The notes under the pieces were generated by a model. That model was not told the origin of the DNA. It ran no database searches and was given only the letters and a program-made list of their open reading frames with translations. A program made the position numbers and the translations under genes. A stretch of DNA of 64,000 bases from Pseudomonas cichorii (lineage in GTDB: Bacteria > Pseudomonadota > Gammaproteobacteria > Pseudomonadales > Pseudomonadaceae). The stretch is taken from the NCBI RefSeq assembly GCF_018343775.1, contig NZ_CP074349.1:3710001-3774000 (forward strand). The letters run 5' to 3'. The first letter of the stretch is position 1. Each line of letters starts with the position of its first letter. Shown in pieces: positions 21,601 to 29,283 of this stretch.

Positions 21601-23437
21601 GCGAAGTCTGGCGCTGATCGCCTTCGGCACACAGCAGCATCCGGGCACCGGCACCTTCAAGCATCTGTTGCAAACGCGCATCCGGCGCCTTGACGTCCAG
21701 CGGCATGTAGACGCCACCCGCCTTGAAGATCGCCAGCACCGCCGTGAGCCAGTCCAGCGAGCGTTCCATCAGCACCGCCACGGGCTGGCCTTCGCTCACG
21801 CCCAGGCTCACCAGATGATGGGCCAGACGATTGGCCGCCTGATCCAGCCCGGCAGTGGTCACGGTGCGTTCAAGGCAACGGGCGGCCAGAGCATCGGGCT
21901 GCTTTTCGACCTGAGCCTGCCACTGTTGCAGCACCTGTGCGGCAGGTTCACGGGCAACTTGCGAAGGCTGAACCGACAACGCGCCGAGGCTGAACAAGGG
22001 CGCCTCCGGAGCTGCGAGCAGGGTCTTGAACAGCTCAAGCAGCGCCGGAATGAAGCCCTCGACAGTCGAGCGTTTGTACAGGTCGCTGGCAAAGGTCATA
22101 TCGCCATGAATCAGCGTGCCGTCGTCGGTGATATCCAGCGCCAGATCGAAATGCGCACCGTCCTTGTGGAACTCGTACTCGCTGACCTCCAGACCCGGCA
22201 GTCTGAGGGCCACTTTCTGCTTGAGCACCACGTTCTGGTTGAACTTGGCCTGGAACAGCGGGTTGTGCCCCAGGCTGCGCTCCGGTGCCAGTTGATCCAC
22301 CAGTTGCTCGAACGGCACGTCCTGATGGGCCTGGGCACCAAAGGACGTTTCACGAATCCGGGCCAGCAGATCGAGATAGCTCAGACGCTCGTCCACTTCG
22401 CAGCGCAGCACCTGGGTGTTGATGAAAAAGCCGATCAGGCCTTCGGTTTCAGCCCGGCCACGGTTGGCATTGGGCACGCCGATGCGGATATCCCGCTGCC
22501 CGGCCTTGCGGGACAGAAACAGGGAAAACCCGGCCAGCACCAGCATGAACAGGCTCATGCCCTGGCTGCGGGCAAAGGCATTCAGTTGTCGGGACAGATC
22601 GAGGCCGAAGTCGAACTTCAGGCGCTCGCCCTGAAAACTCTGGGTCGCCGGACGCTGAAAATCATGGGCGGCATCCAGCAGAGGCTGCTCGTCGCCCAGT
22701 TGCTGACGCCAGTAATCGAGTTGCCGCTCGCCCTCACCTGCTTCCAGCCACTTGCGCTGCCAGATCGCATAGTCGGCGTACTGCAAAGGCAACTCCGGCA
22801 GCACCGGCTCGCGACACTCGCTGTAAGCCTGATAGCAGTGCACGAACTCCTGAATCATCACATCCATGGACCAGCCATCGGAGACGATGTGATGCATGCT
22901 CACCACCAGCACGTGTTCGTCGTCAGCCAGGCGATACAGGCTGGCACGCAACAGCGGGCCTTTCTGCAGATCGAACGGCTGGCGAGTGCTCTGCTCGACC
23001 TGCTGAGCCAGTTCGACCTCGCGAACATCCACCGACAACGCCGACAGATCGATACGTTCCAGCGCCACACTCTGGTTGCTGAGGATCACTTGCCGCGGCT
23101 GGTCGCCTTCGGTGTGGAAGACCGTGCGCAATACCTCATGACGCTCGATCAGATGATCGAACGAACACAGCAGCGCCGACTCATCCAGCTGACCGCGCAG
23201 ACGCAGGCCGGTGGTCATCTTGTAGGCATCGCTCAGCGGGTCGAGCTGCCAGAGAAACAGCAGGCGCTGTTGCGCGAAAGACAGCGGAATCTCGTCGAAA
23301 TCATGGCGGCTGACCGGCACCGGCAACAGGCTGAAGTCCTTGCCTTCCTGGCGCAGTCTGGCGAGGAACTGTTGACGCTGTTCCAGGGGCAGCCCGACAA
23401 AGCGTTTAGCGATACGTGCAGCAGTAGTCCCGGTCAT
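15623..23437 (-). CDS. Pyoverdine side-chain NRPS, modules 2-3 (Asp-E, Thr)
   Basis: Synthetase of 2604 residues: C (45-480, HHIVSDG), A (504-990), T (GGDS near 1038), E (1085-1510, HHLVVDG), C (1556-1970, HHILMDG, of the type that accepts a D-configured donor), A (1989-2470), T (GGHS near 2531). The first A pocket reads D-L-T-K-I-G-H-V-G (Asp) and lacks the usual FDxS wording in the A4 region, having AADLGHT instead, as does the other Asp module. The second reads D-F-W-N-I-G-M-V-H (Thr). The enzyme adds D-Asp, the proposed substrate of the SyrP-like hydroxylase, then L-Thr. Its ATG at 23437 overlaps the TGA of the Lys synthetase (ATGA), so translation is probably coupled. Confidence 0.93.
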   Translation of the reverse strand: MTGTTAARIAKRFVGLPLEQRQQFLARLRQEGKDFSLLPVPVSRHDFDEIPLSFAQQRLLFLWQLDPLSDAYKMTTGLRLRGQLDESALLCSFDHLIERHEVLRTVFHTEGDQPRQVILSNQSVALERIDLSALSVDVREVELAQQVEQSTRQPFDLQKGPLLRASLYRLADDEHVLVVSMHHIVSDGWSMDVMIQEFVHCYQAYSECREPVLPELPLQYADYAIWQRKWLEAGEGERQLDYWRQQLGDEQPLLDAAHDFQRPATQSFQGERLKFDFGLDLSRQLNAFARSQGMSLFMLVLAGFSLFLSRKAGQRDIRIGVPNANRGRAETEGLIGFFINTQVLRCEVDERLSYLDLLARIRETSFGAQAHQDVPFEQLVDQLAPERSLGHNPLFQAKFNQNVVLKQKVALRLPGLEVSEYEFHKDGAHFDLALDITDDGTLIHGDMTFASDLYKRSTVEGFIPALLELFKTLLAAPEAPLFSLGALSVQPSQVAREPAAQVLQQWQAQVEKQPDALAARCLERTVTTAGLDQAANRLAHHLVSLGVSEGQPVAVLMERSLDWLTAVLAIFKAGGVYMPLDVKAPDARLQQMLEGAGARMLLCAEGDQRQTSLAVAGCQGLAYVPSLWQHQPATNPGIVVSAQSLAYVIHTSGSTGQPKGVLVSHGALASYVRGLLERLELAADASMALVSTIAADLGHTVLFGALCSGRPLHVLTEALGFDPDGFAEYMAEHRVGVLKIVPGHLAALLQAANPADVLPQHALIVGGEACPPALFEQVRQLKPGCRFINHYGPSETTVGVLTHEVQVIDPSRSVPVGTPLPGAHAYVLDDVLNPSEEQVAGELYIGGDSVALGYLGQPGLTAERFVPDPFAGEGQRVYRSGDRVRRSRQGLLEFIGRSDDQVKVRGYRVEPAEVARVLLRFESVAEAAVVAQAVESDESRLQLVAYCVAAAGTTLQVETLREQLTASLPEYLVPAQFVVLERLPLTANGKLDKRALPTPGVVKQRYTAPVGEIEEKLAAVWADVLKLEKVGTTDNFFELGGDSILSLQIIARAKRQGLKLSPKQLFEKQTIAQLATVAKLIQKKPAAVVEQVSGNLPLLPIQARFFEMNIPERHHWNQSVMLKPNSPLEASHLLAALQALIEQHDALRLGFAQQDGQWQATFGPLNTRDLLWEHELNDRSRLTELADEAQRSLDLKNGPLLRAVLVNLPEDEQRLLLVIHHLVVDGVSWRVLLEDLQQAYVALNTGKALALPTKTSSLKAWAEQLHRYAASETLAAERDYWRQTLSGDIQPLPCDNPLGTQRNRDVAHASSWLSKDLTHKLLKVAPAAYRTQVNDLLLTALAQVLCQWSQQPSVLIQLEGHGREDLFDDMDLSRTVGWFSSLFPVKVTPQADTGASICGIKEQLRAVPNKGVGYGVLRYLGDAGFGHELAALPQAQVTFNYLGQFDGSFNERDGALFVPSADSCGHALSEDGPLSNGLSINGQVFNGQLQLDWAFSAEVYQASTIEALAHQYEQALTAVIEHCLNGQQGVTPSDFPLAALTQVQLDRLPIAAGNIDDIYPLAPMQQGMLFHSLFEQEAGNYINQLRVDVSGLDVERFKAAWQASVDAHEVLRSAFVSHLEHSLQVVQRQAIVPFVELDARNQQATWLDDWAQADRQKGFDLTQGPLLRLALLRTSDTAHHLIYTSHHILMDGWSSSRLLGEVLQRYSGQPLPQQSSRYRDYIEWLQRQDAQASERFWTEQVAELDEPTRLVQALKSSAGGQGYGDYFHLIDAAGTQRLGDFAREQRVTLNTLVQSAWLLLLQRYTGQASVTFGATVAGRPADLPGVEEQLGLFINTLPVIASPRPEQTVADWVQHVQAKNLALREFEHTPLYDIQRLAASGGEALFDNILVFENYPVSEALQQAPAGLAFSGLHNQEQAHYPLTLVVEAGDVLSVRFSYDRQHFGAEAVAQLASHFDYLLQTLSAAPSTSLGELALPTGWTQAVKAWPSTQCAHQLIETQAARVPQAIALTLGNEQLTYDALNRRANQLAHKLREQGVGPDVRVGLAVERSLEMIVGLLAILKAGGAYVPLDPDSPSERLNYLMDDSGIALLLTQDHLLTSLPLPPQVQTLSLSDSLSGYADSNPVNLTTPDNLAYVIYTSGSTGKPKGTLLPHHNLMRLFAATDDWFKFDDQDVWTLFHSYAFDFSVWEIFGALLHGGRLVIVPRDVSRSPEDFHVLLAQEQVTVLNQTPSAFKQLMRVACESQTPLALRTVVFGGEALDVTSLTPWFERFGDQSPQLINMYGITETTVHVTYRPITQADTLSAASPIGEAIPDLSWYVLDADFNPVALGCSGELHIGHAGLARGYHNRAALTAERFVPDPFSQDGGRLYRTGDLARYRAEGVIEYAGRIDHQVKIRGFRIELGEIEARLLAQASVREVTVLALDGQLAAYLVPQDSSIDPQTLREELKTSLKAHLPDYMVPTHFVVLDAMPLTGNGKLDRKALPKPDASQLQNSYVAPHSELEQQLAAIWADVLKVERVGLNDNFFELGGHSLVAVQVLVRVREQLQHEVSLKELFEQPCVAGLVAVIQQKNGKSDPALDELTKSLEALKRLSAEEIDNLIA
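15833..17063. repeat. Near-identical Thr-module block, copy 2
   Basis: Partner of 12483-13713 at an offset of 3350. It carries the same Thr pocket residues and nearly identical silent positions, so the similarity reflects recent homogenisation and not only selection on the protein. Confidence 0.87.
19798..20635. repeat. Near-identical Asp-module block, copy 2 (end of A, T, start of E)
   Basis: Partner of 5530-6367 at an offset of 14268. Only a few substitutions separate the copies across the carrier domain, the linker and the start of the epimerase. Confidence 0.85.
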
Positions 23438-26400
23438 GCGCCAAATTCCTCCAGTGAATCCATGAACTGGTCCATGTCGCTCCAGTCGTTGTCGGCCGTG
23501 TCATCGGTGAGCAGCGCCACTTCTGCGGCCAGATCGCTCAGCACAGGTTTCTCGAACAGGGTGCGCAGCGGCAGGCTGACGCCCAGTTGCGTCTTGATCC
23601 GGGCAATCACTTGCGCGGCGAGCAGGGAATGACCGCCCAGTTCGAAAAACTGGTCATCCAGCCCGACTTGCGGCACATGCAGCACTTCCACCCAGATGGC
23701 AGCCAGACAGATCTGCAACTCGGTTTGCGGTGCGCGATACGTGGCTCGCAACTGGCTCGGGTCGGGAACCGGCAAGGCCTTGCGGTCGAGCTTGCCGCTG
23801 GGGGTCAGGGGCAGGTTCGGCAAGAGCAGCAGATGGGTGGGCACCATGTAGTCCGGCAGGCTGGCTTGCAGTTGTGCCTTGATACCCTGACGCAACGCCG
23901 CCTGTTCGGCATCGCCGGTGGCCGCGATTTCAGGCACCAGATAAGCCACCAGTTGCGTGCTACCCGCCAGTGGCAGCGCCAGAACCACCGCTTCGCGAAT
24001 GCCGGAGCACTGCTGCAGGCGCGATTCGATTTCTCCCAGCTCGATCCGGAAGCCGCGAATCTTCACCTGATGATCGACGCGACCGATGTACTCCAGTGCG
24101 CCATCAGCTCCCAGCCGCGCCCGGTCGCCGGTGCGATAAAGCCGTTCACCCGCCACGAACGGGTCGGCGATAAAACGCTCGGCGCTCAGCGCTGGCTGAC
24201 CGTGATAACCCCGGGCCAGACCCGGCCCACCGATATACAACTCACCCACCGCGCCCTGGGGCAGCAGGTTCAACTGATCGTCGAGCACGTACAGACGACG
24301 TCCCGCCAGCCCCTGACCAATCGGCACGCCGCGCCAGGAAACGGTTTCAGGCGTTAATGCGCTGCAATCATGAATGCTCGACACCACCGTGGCCTCGGTC
24401 GGCCCGTAGGTGTTGAGCAGACGCACATGACCCAGCCCGGCCTTGCGCCACAAGCGCAAACCTTCCACCGCCATGGCCTCGCCGCCCACATGGATCTGAC
24501 GCAACGCGCCATAGTGCGCGGGCGGCCGGGCGGCGTAATCCTGAACCAGGGTCAGCCAGTACGCGGCGGGCAGGTCCGCCAGGGTAATGCCGTGCTCGAC
24601 AACCGCCTGATGGAAGGTGCTGCTGTCCCAGAGTCGATCATCACGCAGCACCACACACGCGCCATGGCAAAGCGGCGGATAGAACTGCTCCACAAAGCCA
24701 TCGAAACTGTTGGTGGCGAATTGCAGGACCCGATCACCTTCGCGCAAGTCGCTATAGGCCGCACCCAGGGTGACGAACTCGGCCAGTGCGCCATGACTGA
24801 TAGCCACGCCCTTGGGACGGCCGGTGGAGCCGGAGGTGTAGATCACGTAAGCCAGATTGGCCGGATCGACGCCGACGTCCAGATCATGCTCAGCGGCTTC
24901 AGCCTGTTCATCCAGCAGGTCCAGACACAGGCACTGGATATCACCCAGCGGCGGCAGATCGTGCAGCAGTTCGCTGCGAGTCAGCAGCCATTTGAGACCG
25001 CTGTCCTGCAACACATGACTCAAACGCTCGGCAGGTGTCTTGGGGTCCAGTGGCACATAGGCCCCGCCCGCCTTGAGCACCGCCAGCAAGGCCACGGCCA
25101 TCTCCAGAGAGCGCCCCAAAGCAATGCCCACCAGCACGTCGGGACCCACACCCTGCTCACGCAAACGATGAGCCAGACGATTGCTGAGTGTATTCAGGTG
25201 TTCGTAGCTCAGACCGGGAGCCTGGCGTTCGCCCGCCATGACCAGAGCCGGAGCCTGGGGCGTGCGCTTGACCTGCGCCTCAAACAGACGATGCGCGGGC
25301 GTGGCAATGCTGGCCCGTGGCGCGGCATCCACATCCAGCAATGGCTGACGCTCCTCAGCCGCCAGCATCGACAAGTCACCCACCGACTGCTGTGGATTGG
25401 CACAAGCCGAGGCCAGCAGATTGCGCCAATGCCCGGCCAGACGGGCGATGGTCGCCTCGTCGAAGATATCGGTGGCATAGGTAAAGGCGGCATTGAGCTG
25501 TTCGCCTTCACCACTGGTGGCCAGCATCAGGTCGCTGGCGGCAGCATGGGCACGCCCGGCGGCGGCCTGTTGTTCCGCTGGCAGATTCGCGACCCGCAGG
25601 CCGCTTTCCAATTGCTTGTCCAACAGATCGGCAACCACCGGCTGATGGTTGAACATCACCTGGAACAGCGGGTTATGGCTCTGACTACGCTCAGGCTGCA
25701 AGGCATCGATCACGGCGTCGAACGGCAATTCCTGATGCGATTGCGCGCCCATCGCCGCCTGACGCACGGTCTGCAACAGATCGACAAAACGGGTGCCCGC
25801 CGTCACTTCGCTGCGCAGCACCTGGGTGTTGATGAAGCAGCCGATCAGGCCTTCGGTTTCACTGCGCGTACGGTTGGCAATCAACCCGCCGACGCGGATA
25901 TCGGTCTGCCCGCTGTAGCGATGCAGCAGGCTCTTGAAGGAGGCCAGCAACACCACGAACAAGGTGACGCCCTGGCGCTGGGCCAGGGTTTTCAGGTCGC
26001 GCAACAGCGCGGTATCCAGCGAGATTTCAAGACGCGCGCCCTGATGCGTCGGCAACGCCGGGTGTGGCCGGTCGGTGGGCAGCTCCAGCACCGGATGCTC
26101 TTCACCCAGATGCGCACGCCAGTAATCGAGCTGACGTTCCTGCTCACCCGCCTCCAGCCAACTGCGCTGCCACAACGCATAATCGCGGTACTGCACGGCC
26201 AGCGGATTCAGTTGCAGAGGCTTGCCGGCAATCAGCGCATCGTAGCCGCGCAACCATTCATCGATCAGTACATTCATCGACCAGCCGTCGGTGATCATGT
26301 GATGCAGGTTCAACAGCAACACATGCTCCTGCTCTTGCAGACGCAACAGGCGAATGCTGAACAGCGGGCCTTTTTCCAGATCAAAGGACTGCTCGGCCTG

Positions 26401-26847
26401 CCGGGCCATTTCCAGATGCGCCTTCGACCAGCGCTGCTCTGCTGGCAAGACGCTCAGGTCCAGCAATTCGATGGTCACCGGCGCAGGCTCGGCCACCCGC
26501 TGGAATGCACGCTCCCCCTCCTGACCGAAGGTCGTGCGCAGGCTTTCATGGCGCTCTACCAAGGCACTGAATGCCTGCTCCAGCACCGCAACATCCAGCG
26601 AGCCGTTCAGGCACACCGACATCGGCAGGTTATAGGCGGAGCTTTCAGGGTCGAGCTGCCAGAGAAACCACATGCGCTGCTGGGCATAGGACAAGCCATC
26701 ACGCTCAACAAGCCCAACACAGGACGGGATCGGGAACAACGAAAAGTCCATGTCCTCCTGGCGCATACCGTCGAGAAACAACCGACGCTTTTCAGGGGGC
26801 AACTCGACAAAACGGCGAGCCAGTTTATGGGCGTGTTCGGGATTCAT
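23434..26847 (-). CDS. Pyoverdine side-chain NRPS, module 1 (Lys)
   Basis: Single-module synthetase of 1137 residues: C (52-480, HHMITDG), A (505-985, YTSGSTGRPKG core), T (GGHS, Ser near 1074) and a short acidic C-terminal tail that may dock to the next enzyme. The A pocket reads D-G-E-D-H-G-T-V-V, which I recognise as the Lys code of pyoverdine synthetases. It should condense L-Lys onto the Dab end of the acyl-Glu-Tyr-Dab intermediate made by PvdL. The ATG at 26847 has AAGGA at good spacing. This is the first gene of the NRPS run, and the next gene overlaps it by four bases. A PvdS-type box lies 56 bases upstream. A single-module opening enzyme followed by three two-module enzymes is the P. 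syringae pyoverdine arrangement. Confidence 0.93.
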   Translation of the reverse strand: MNPEHAHKLARRFVELPPEKRRLFLDGMRQEDMDFSLFPIPSCVGLVERDGLSYAQQRMWFLWQLDPESSAYNLPMSVCLNGSLDVAVLEQAFSALVERHESLRTTFGQEGERAFQRVAEPAPVTIELLDLSVLPAEQRWSKAHLEMARQAEQSFDLEKGPLFSIRLLRLQEQEHVLLLNLHHMITDGWSMNVLIDEWLRGYDALIAGKPLQLNPLAVQYRDYALWQRSWLEAGEQERQLDYWRAHLGEEHPVLELPTDRPHPALPTHQGARLEISLDTALLRDLKTLAQRQGVTLFVVLLASFKSLLHRYSGQTDIRVGGLIANRTRSETEGLIGCFINTQVLRSEVTAGTRFVDLLQTVRQAAMGAQSHQELPFDAVIDALQPERSQSHNPLFQVMFNHQPVVADLLDKQLESGLRVANLPAEQQAAAGRAHAAASDLMLATSGEGEQLNAAFTYATDIFDEATIARLAGHWRNLLASACANPQQSVGDLSMLAAEERQPLLDVDAAPRASIATPAHRLFEAQVKRTPQAPALVMAGERQAPGLSYEHLNTLSNRLAHRLREQGVGPDVLVGIALGRSLEMAVALLAVLKAGGAYVPLDPKTPAERLSHVLQDSGLKWLLTRSELLHDLPPLGDIQCLCLDLLDEQAEAAEHDLDVGVDPANLAYVIYTSGSTGRPKGVAISHGALAEFVTLGAAYSDLREGDRVLQFATNSFDGFVEQFYPPLCHGACVVLRDDRLWDSSTFHQAVVEHGITLADLPAAYWLTLVQDYAARPPAHYGALRQIHVGGEAMAVEGLRLWRKAGLGHVRLLNTYGPTEATVVSSIHDCSALTPETVSWRGVPIGQGLAGRRLYVLDDQLNLLPQGAVGELYIGGPGLARGYHGQPALSAERFIADPFVAGERLYRTGDRARLGADGALEYIGRVDHQVKIRGFRIELGEIESRLQQCSGIREAVVLALPLAGSTQLVAYLVPEIAATGDAEQAALRQGIKAQLQASLPDYMVPTHLLLLPNLPLTPSGKLDRKALPVPDPSQLRATYRAPQTELQICLAAIWVEVLHVPQVGLDDQFFELGGHSLLAAQVIARIKTQLGVSLPLRTLFEKPVLSDLAAEVALLTDDTADNDWSDMDQFMDSLEEFGA

Positions 26848-26902
26848 GCAGTGGGTCCTTGCTGAATAGGCCTGACCATGAGGCTTGGTCGTATGAACAA
26901 GA

Positions 26903-26925
26903 ACGAACTGGAAGCAAAATATTTA
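26903..26925 (-). promoter_or_regulatory. Candidate PvdS (iron-starvation) box for the NRPS operon
   Basis: On the minus strand TAAAT is followed after 15 bases by CGT (TAAAT at 26925-26921, CGT at 26905-26903). The usual spacer is 16-17, so this is one base short. The distance to the ATG (56 bases) agrees with the other PvdS boxes in this window. Confidence 0.55.
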
Positions 26926-26958
26926 ACGGAAATTAAGGGTCGGTAGCACATCGCCCTT

Positions 26959-27069
26959 ATGCGCAAAAACATGCGCATGCAAAAATGCTAATAATCGCTG
27001 AAAGCCTTGTATTTAAAGACTTTTGGCCACTGCGCAAAGAATTGCGCGGGTGCGCAAGCTCTTGCGCAC
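26959..27069. repeat. Cluster of TGCGCAA motifs with a perfect palindrome
   Basis: TGCGCA(A) or its complement occurs about six times in 111 bases of the divergent region between the NRPS operon and vgrG. Two clear inverted pairs are TGCGCAA/TTGCGC at 27031-27047 and a perfect 9-base arm pair, GTGCGCAAG/CTTGCGCAC, separated by CT at 27050-27069. The array could be an operator array or a set of hairpins. The rest of 26848-27213 holds the PvdS box and the vgrG ribosome site; no other gene is visible. Confidence 0.6.
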
Positions 27070-27213
27070 TTTTTGCCGAAAAAGTCGCCTCTTTTTCAAA
27101 CAGCAAAATGCCATGTGCTTGTATTGGCTGGATAAAAATCAACCGGCATGGTTTTTGACAGACGTCTCTCCGCTCAACGGGTGTTATTGCCCATACAGAC
27201 GGAGGAACAAGGG

Positions 27214-29283
27214 ATGTCCGCACCCGCCCATCAAGTGCATTTCAGCCTGCACCTGCAAGACGTCAAACACGACTTCAAGGTACTGGCCTTTACCGGCACA
27301 GAGTCCATCAGCCAGCCCTTTGCCTTTGAGCTGGAACTGGTCAGCGAAAACCCGGCGCAGGATCTGGACAGCCTGCTCAATCGCTCGGCCTTTATGCAGT
27401 TCGGCCCCGACGAAGCTGGCGTACATGGCTTGATCGACCGTATCGCCCAGGGCGACTCCCGCAAGCGACTGACCCACTACGCCATGACCCTGCGACCGCA
27501 CCTCGCCTACCTGGGCCATCGCATCAATCAGCGCATCTTCCAGCAGCAGTCCGTGCCCGACATCATTGCCCGGGTTCTACAGGACCACGGCATCCTTGCC
27601 GACCGCTATCACTTCCAGCTCGGTCTGCCCTACCCAAAGCGCGAATACTGCGTGCAGTACGACGAATCGGACCTGCATTTCATCCAGCGTCTCTGTGAAG
27701 AAGAAGGCCTGCACTATCACTTCCAGCACAGCCCAAGCATGCACCGGCTGGTATTCGGCGATGACCAGACAGTCTTTCCCAAGCTAGCGCCTCTGAGCTA
27801 TCGACAGGACAGCGGAATGCCGCCCGACGGGCCAGTGGTCAAACGTTTCAATGTCCGCCTGGAAACCCGCAGCACTCGCACCACGCGGCGGGATTATGAC
27901 TTTCAGAAACCACTGGCTCCCCTTGAAAGCGAAGTCCAAAACAAAACCCTACCCGACCTTGAGGACTACGATTACCCCGGCCGTTTCAGCAACCGTGAGC
28001 GTGGCAACCTCCTGGCCCGGCGAGCACTGGAACGCCACCGCCATGATTACCGCCTCGCCGAAGGCCACAGCGATCAGCCACGGCTGGTCAGCGGCCACTT
28101 TCTGGACCTGACCGGGCACCCGCACAAGGACTGGAATCATCTCTGGCTGCTGACCGAAATTCGCCACGAAGGCTTCCAACCGCAGGTGCTGGAGGAGTCG
28201 GCAGCCCCCTCTGACTGGCAGGGCTATCGCAATACCTTTCGGAGTACACCGTGGGACGCTTTCTACCGCCCGCCTCTTCGTCACCCCAAACCCCGTATTT
28301 CGGGCAGCCAGACGGCAATAGTCACCGGCCCACAGGATCAGGAAATCCATTGCGACAAACATGGCCGGATCAAGGTGCAGTTCCACTGGGACCGCGAGGG
28401 CCAGCAGGATGCCAGAAGCAGTTGCTGGCTGCGGGTGTCGTCCGGTTGGGCGGGCAATCGCTATGGTGCTGTCGTGTTGCCACGGGTCGGCATGGAAGTG
28501 TTGGTGACTTTTCTGGAAGGCGACCCCGATCAGCCACTGGTGACCGGTTGCCTGTACCACGCCGAAAACACCCCGCCCTACGCCTTGCCCGAACACCGCA
28601 CCCGCAGCGTCTTCAAGACCTTGAGCAGCCCCGGCGGCGGTGGCTCAAACGAGTTGCGCATCGAGGACCGCAAGGATCAGGAACAGATCTTCATCCACGC
28701 CCAGCGCAACTGGGACCAGAGCATCGGCCACGACCAGAAGATCCATGTCGGCAACGAGCGCCACGACCGGGTCGAGGCCAACAGCTACAGCGAATTCGGG
28801 GCCGAAGAGCACTGCACCGTCAACGCCGACCGCAAGGTGGAAATCAGGGCGAACGATCACCTGAGCATTGCTCAGGTTCAGAACATCAAGGTGGGGATGG
28901 CGCAACTGGTCGAGGCCGGTCAGGAAATCCATCTCAAGTCCGGCGACAAGACAGTGATCGATGCGGGTATGGAACTGACCCTCAGGGTCGGCGGCAGCTT
29001 TATCAAGATCGATCACAGTGGCGTCAGCATCAACGGGCCACTGGTCAGGACCAACCAGGGCGGCTGGCCGGGTATAGGGACCGAATTGCCGCCCGTACTG
29101 CCCATTGCTCCCAAGGCGGCAGATACATCCCCATCCGGCAGAAAACTTCTGGCCGTGCAGACCCCACCCAAAACCGAAACATCCACCTCCAGCAAGGGGC
29201 CCGAGGCGCTGATCGTCGATGTGTGGGGCGATCCCGATCAGGGCAGCCAGGTGATTCTGCTGGGCCCGGAGGAACAGCCATGA
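27214..29283 (+). CDS. vgrG: Type VI secretion spike protein VgrG
   Basis: Protein of 689 residues. VgrG trimers form the puncturing spike of the type VI secretion system and carry effectors. The N-terminal two thirds has the gp27-like fold signature (early HFSLHLQD and QPFAFELELVS, then YCVQYDESDLHFIQRLCEEEG). A gp5-like OB domain follows (DKHGRIKVQFHWDREG, SCWLRVSSGWAG, GMEVLVTFLEGDPDQPLVTG), then repeated beta-helix needle sequence and a short variable tail after about residue 610. ATG at 27214 is chosen over the upstream 27148 because GGAGG precedes it by eight bases and MSAPAHQ fits VgrG N-termini. Its stop overlaps the effector start (ATGA). No adaptor gene (DUF4123, DUF2169 or DUF1795 type) lies between VgrG and the effector. 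No other T6SS structural gene is in the window, so the apparatus must be encoded elsewhere. Confidence 0.93.
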   Translation: MSAPAHQVHFSLHLQDVKHDFKVLAFTGTESISQPFAFELELVSENPAQDLDSLLNRSAFMQFGPDEAGVHGLIDRIAQGDSRKRLTHYAMTLRPHLAYLGHRINQRIFQQQSVPDIIARVLQDHGILADRYHFQLGLPYPKREYCVQYDESDLHFIQRLCEEEGLHYHFQHSPSMHRLVFGDDQTVFPKLAPLSYRQDSGMPPDGPVVKRFNVRLETRSTRTTRRDYDFQKPLAPLESEVQNKTLPDLEDYDYPGRFSNRERGNLLARRALERHRHDYRLAEGHSDQPRLVSGHFLDLTGHPHKDWNHLWLLTEIRHEGFQPQVLEESAAPSDWQGYRNTFRSTPWDAFYRPPLRHPKPRISGSQTAIVTGPQDQEIHCDKHGRIKVQFHWDREGQQDARSSCWLRVSSGWAGNRYGAVVLPRVGMEVLVTFLEGDPDQPLVTGCLYHAENTPPYALPEHRTRSVFKTLSSPGGGGSNELRIEDRKDQEQIFIHAQRNWDQSIGHDQKIHVGNERHDRVEANSYSEFGAEEHCTVNADRKVEIRANDHLSIAQVQNIKVGMAQLVEAGQEIHLKSGDKTVIDAGMELTLRVGGSFIKIDHSGVSINGPLVRTNQGGWPGIGTELPPVLPIAPKAADTSPSGRKLLAVQTPPKTETSTSSKGPEALIVDVWGDPDQGSQVILLGPEEQP

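Noticed and set aside
27155..27187. TTGACA with TGTTAT as a promoter for vgrG.
   Set aside because: The spacer is 21 bases, too long for a sigma-70 promoter, and no better -10 element is at the right distance.
28251..29279. Upstream extension of the large effector frame, giving a 1422-codon ORF.
   Set aside because: This part overlaps vgrG in another frame and is low-complexity. The ATG at 29280 overlapping the vgrG stop gives a protein that begins like related effectors.
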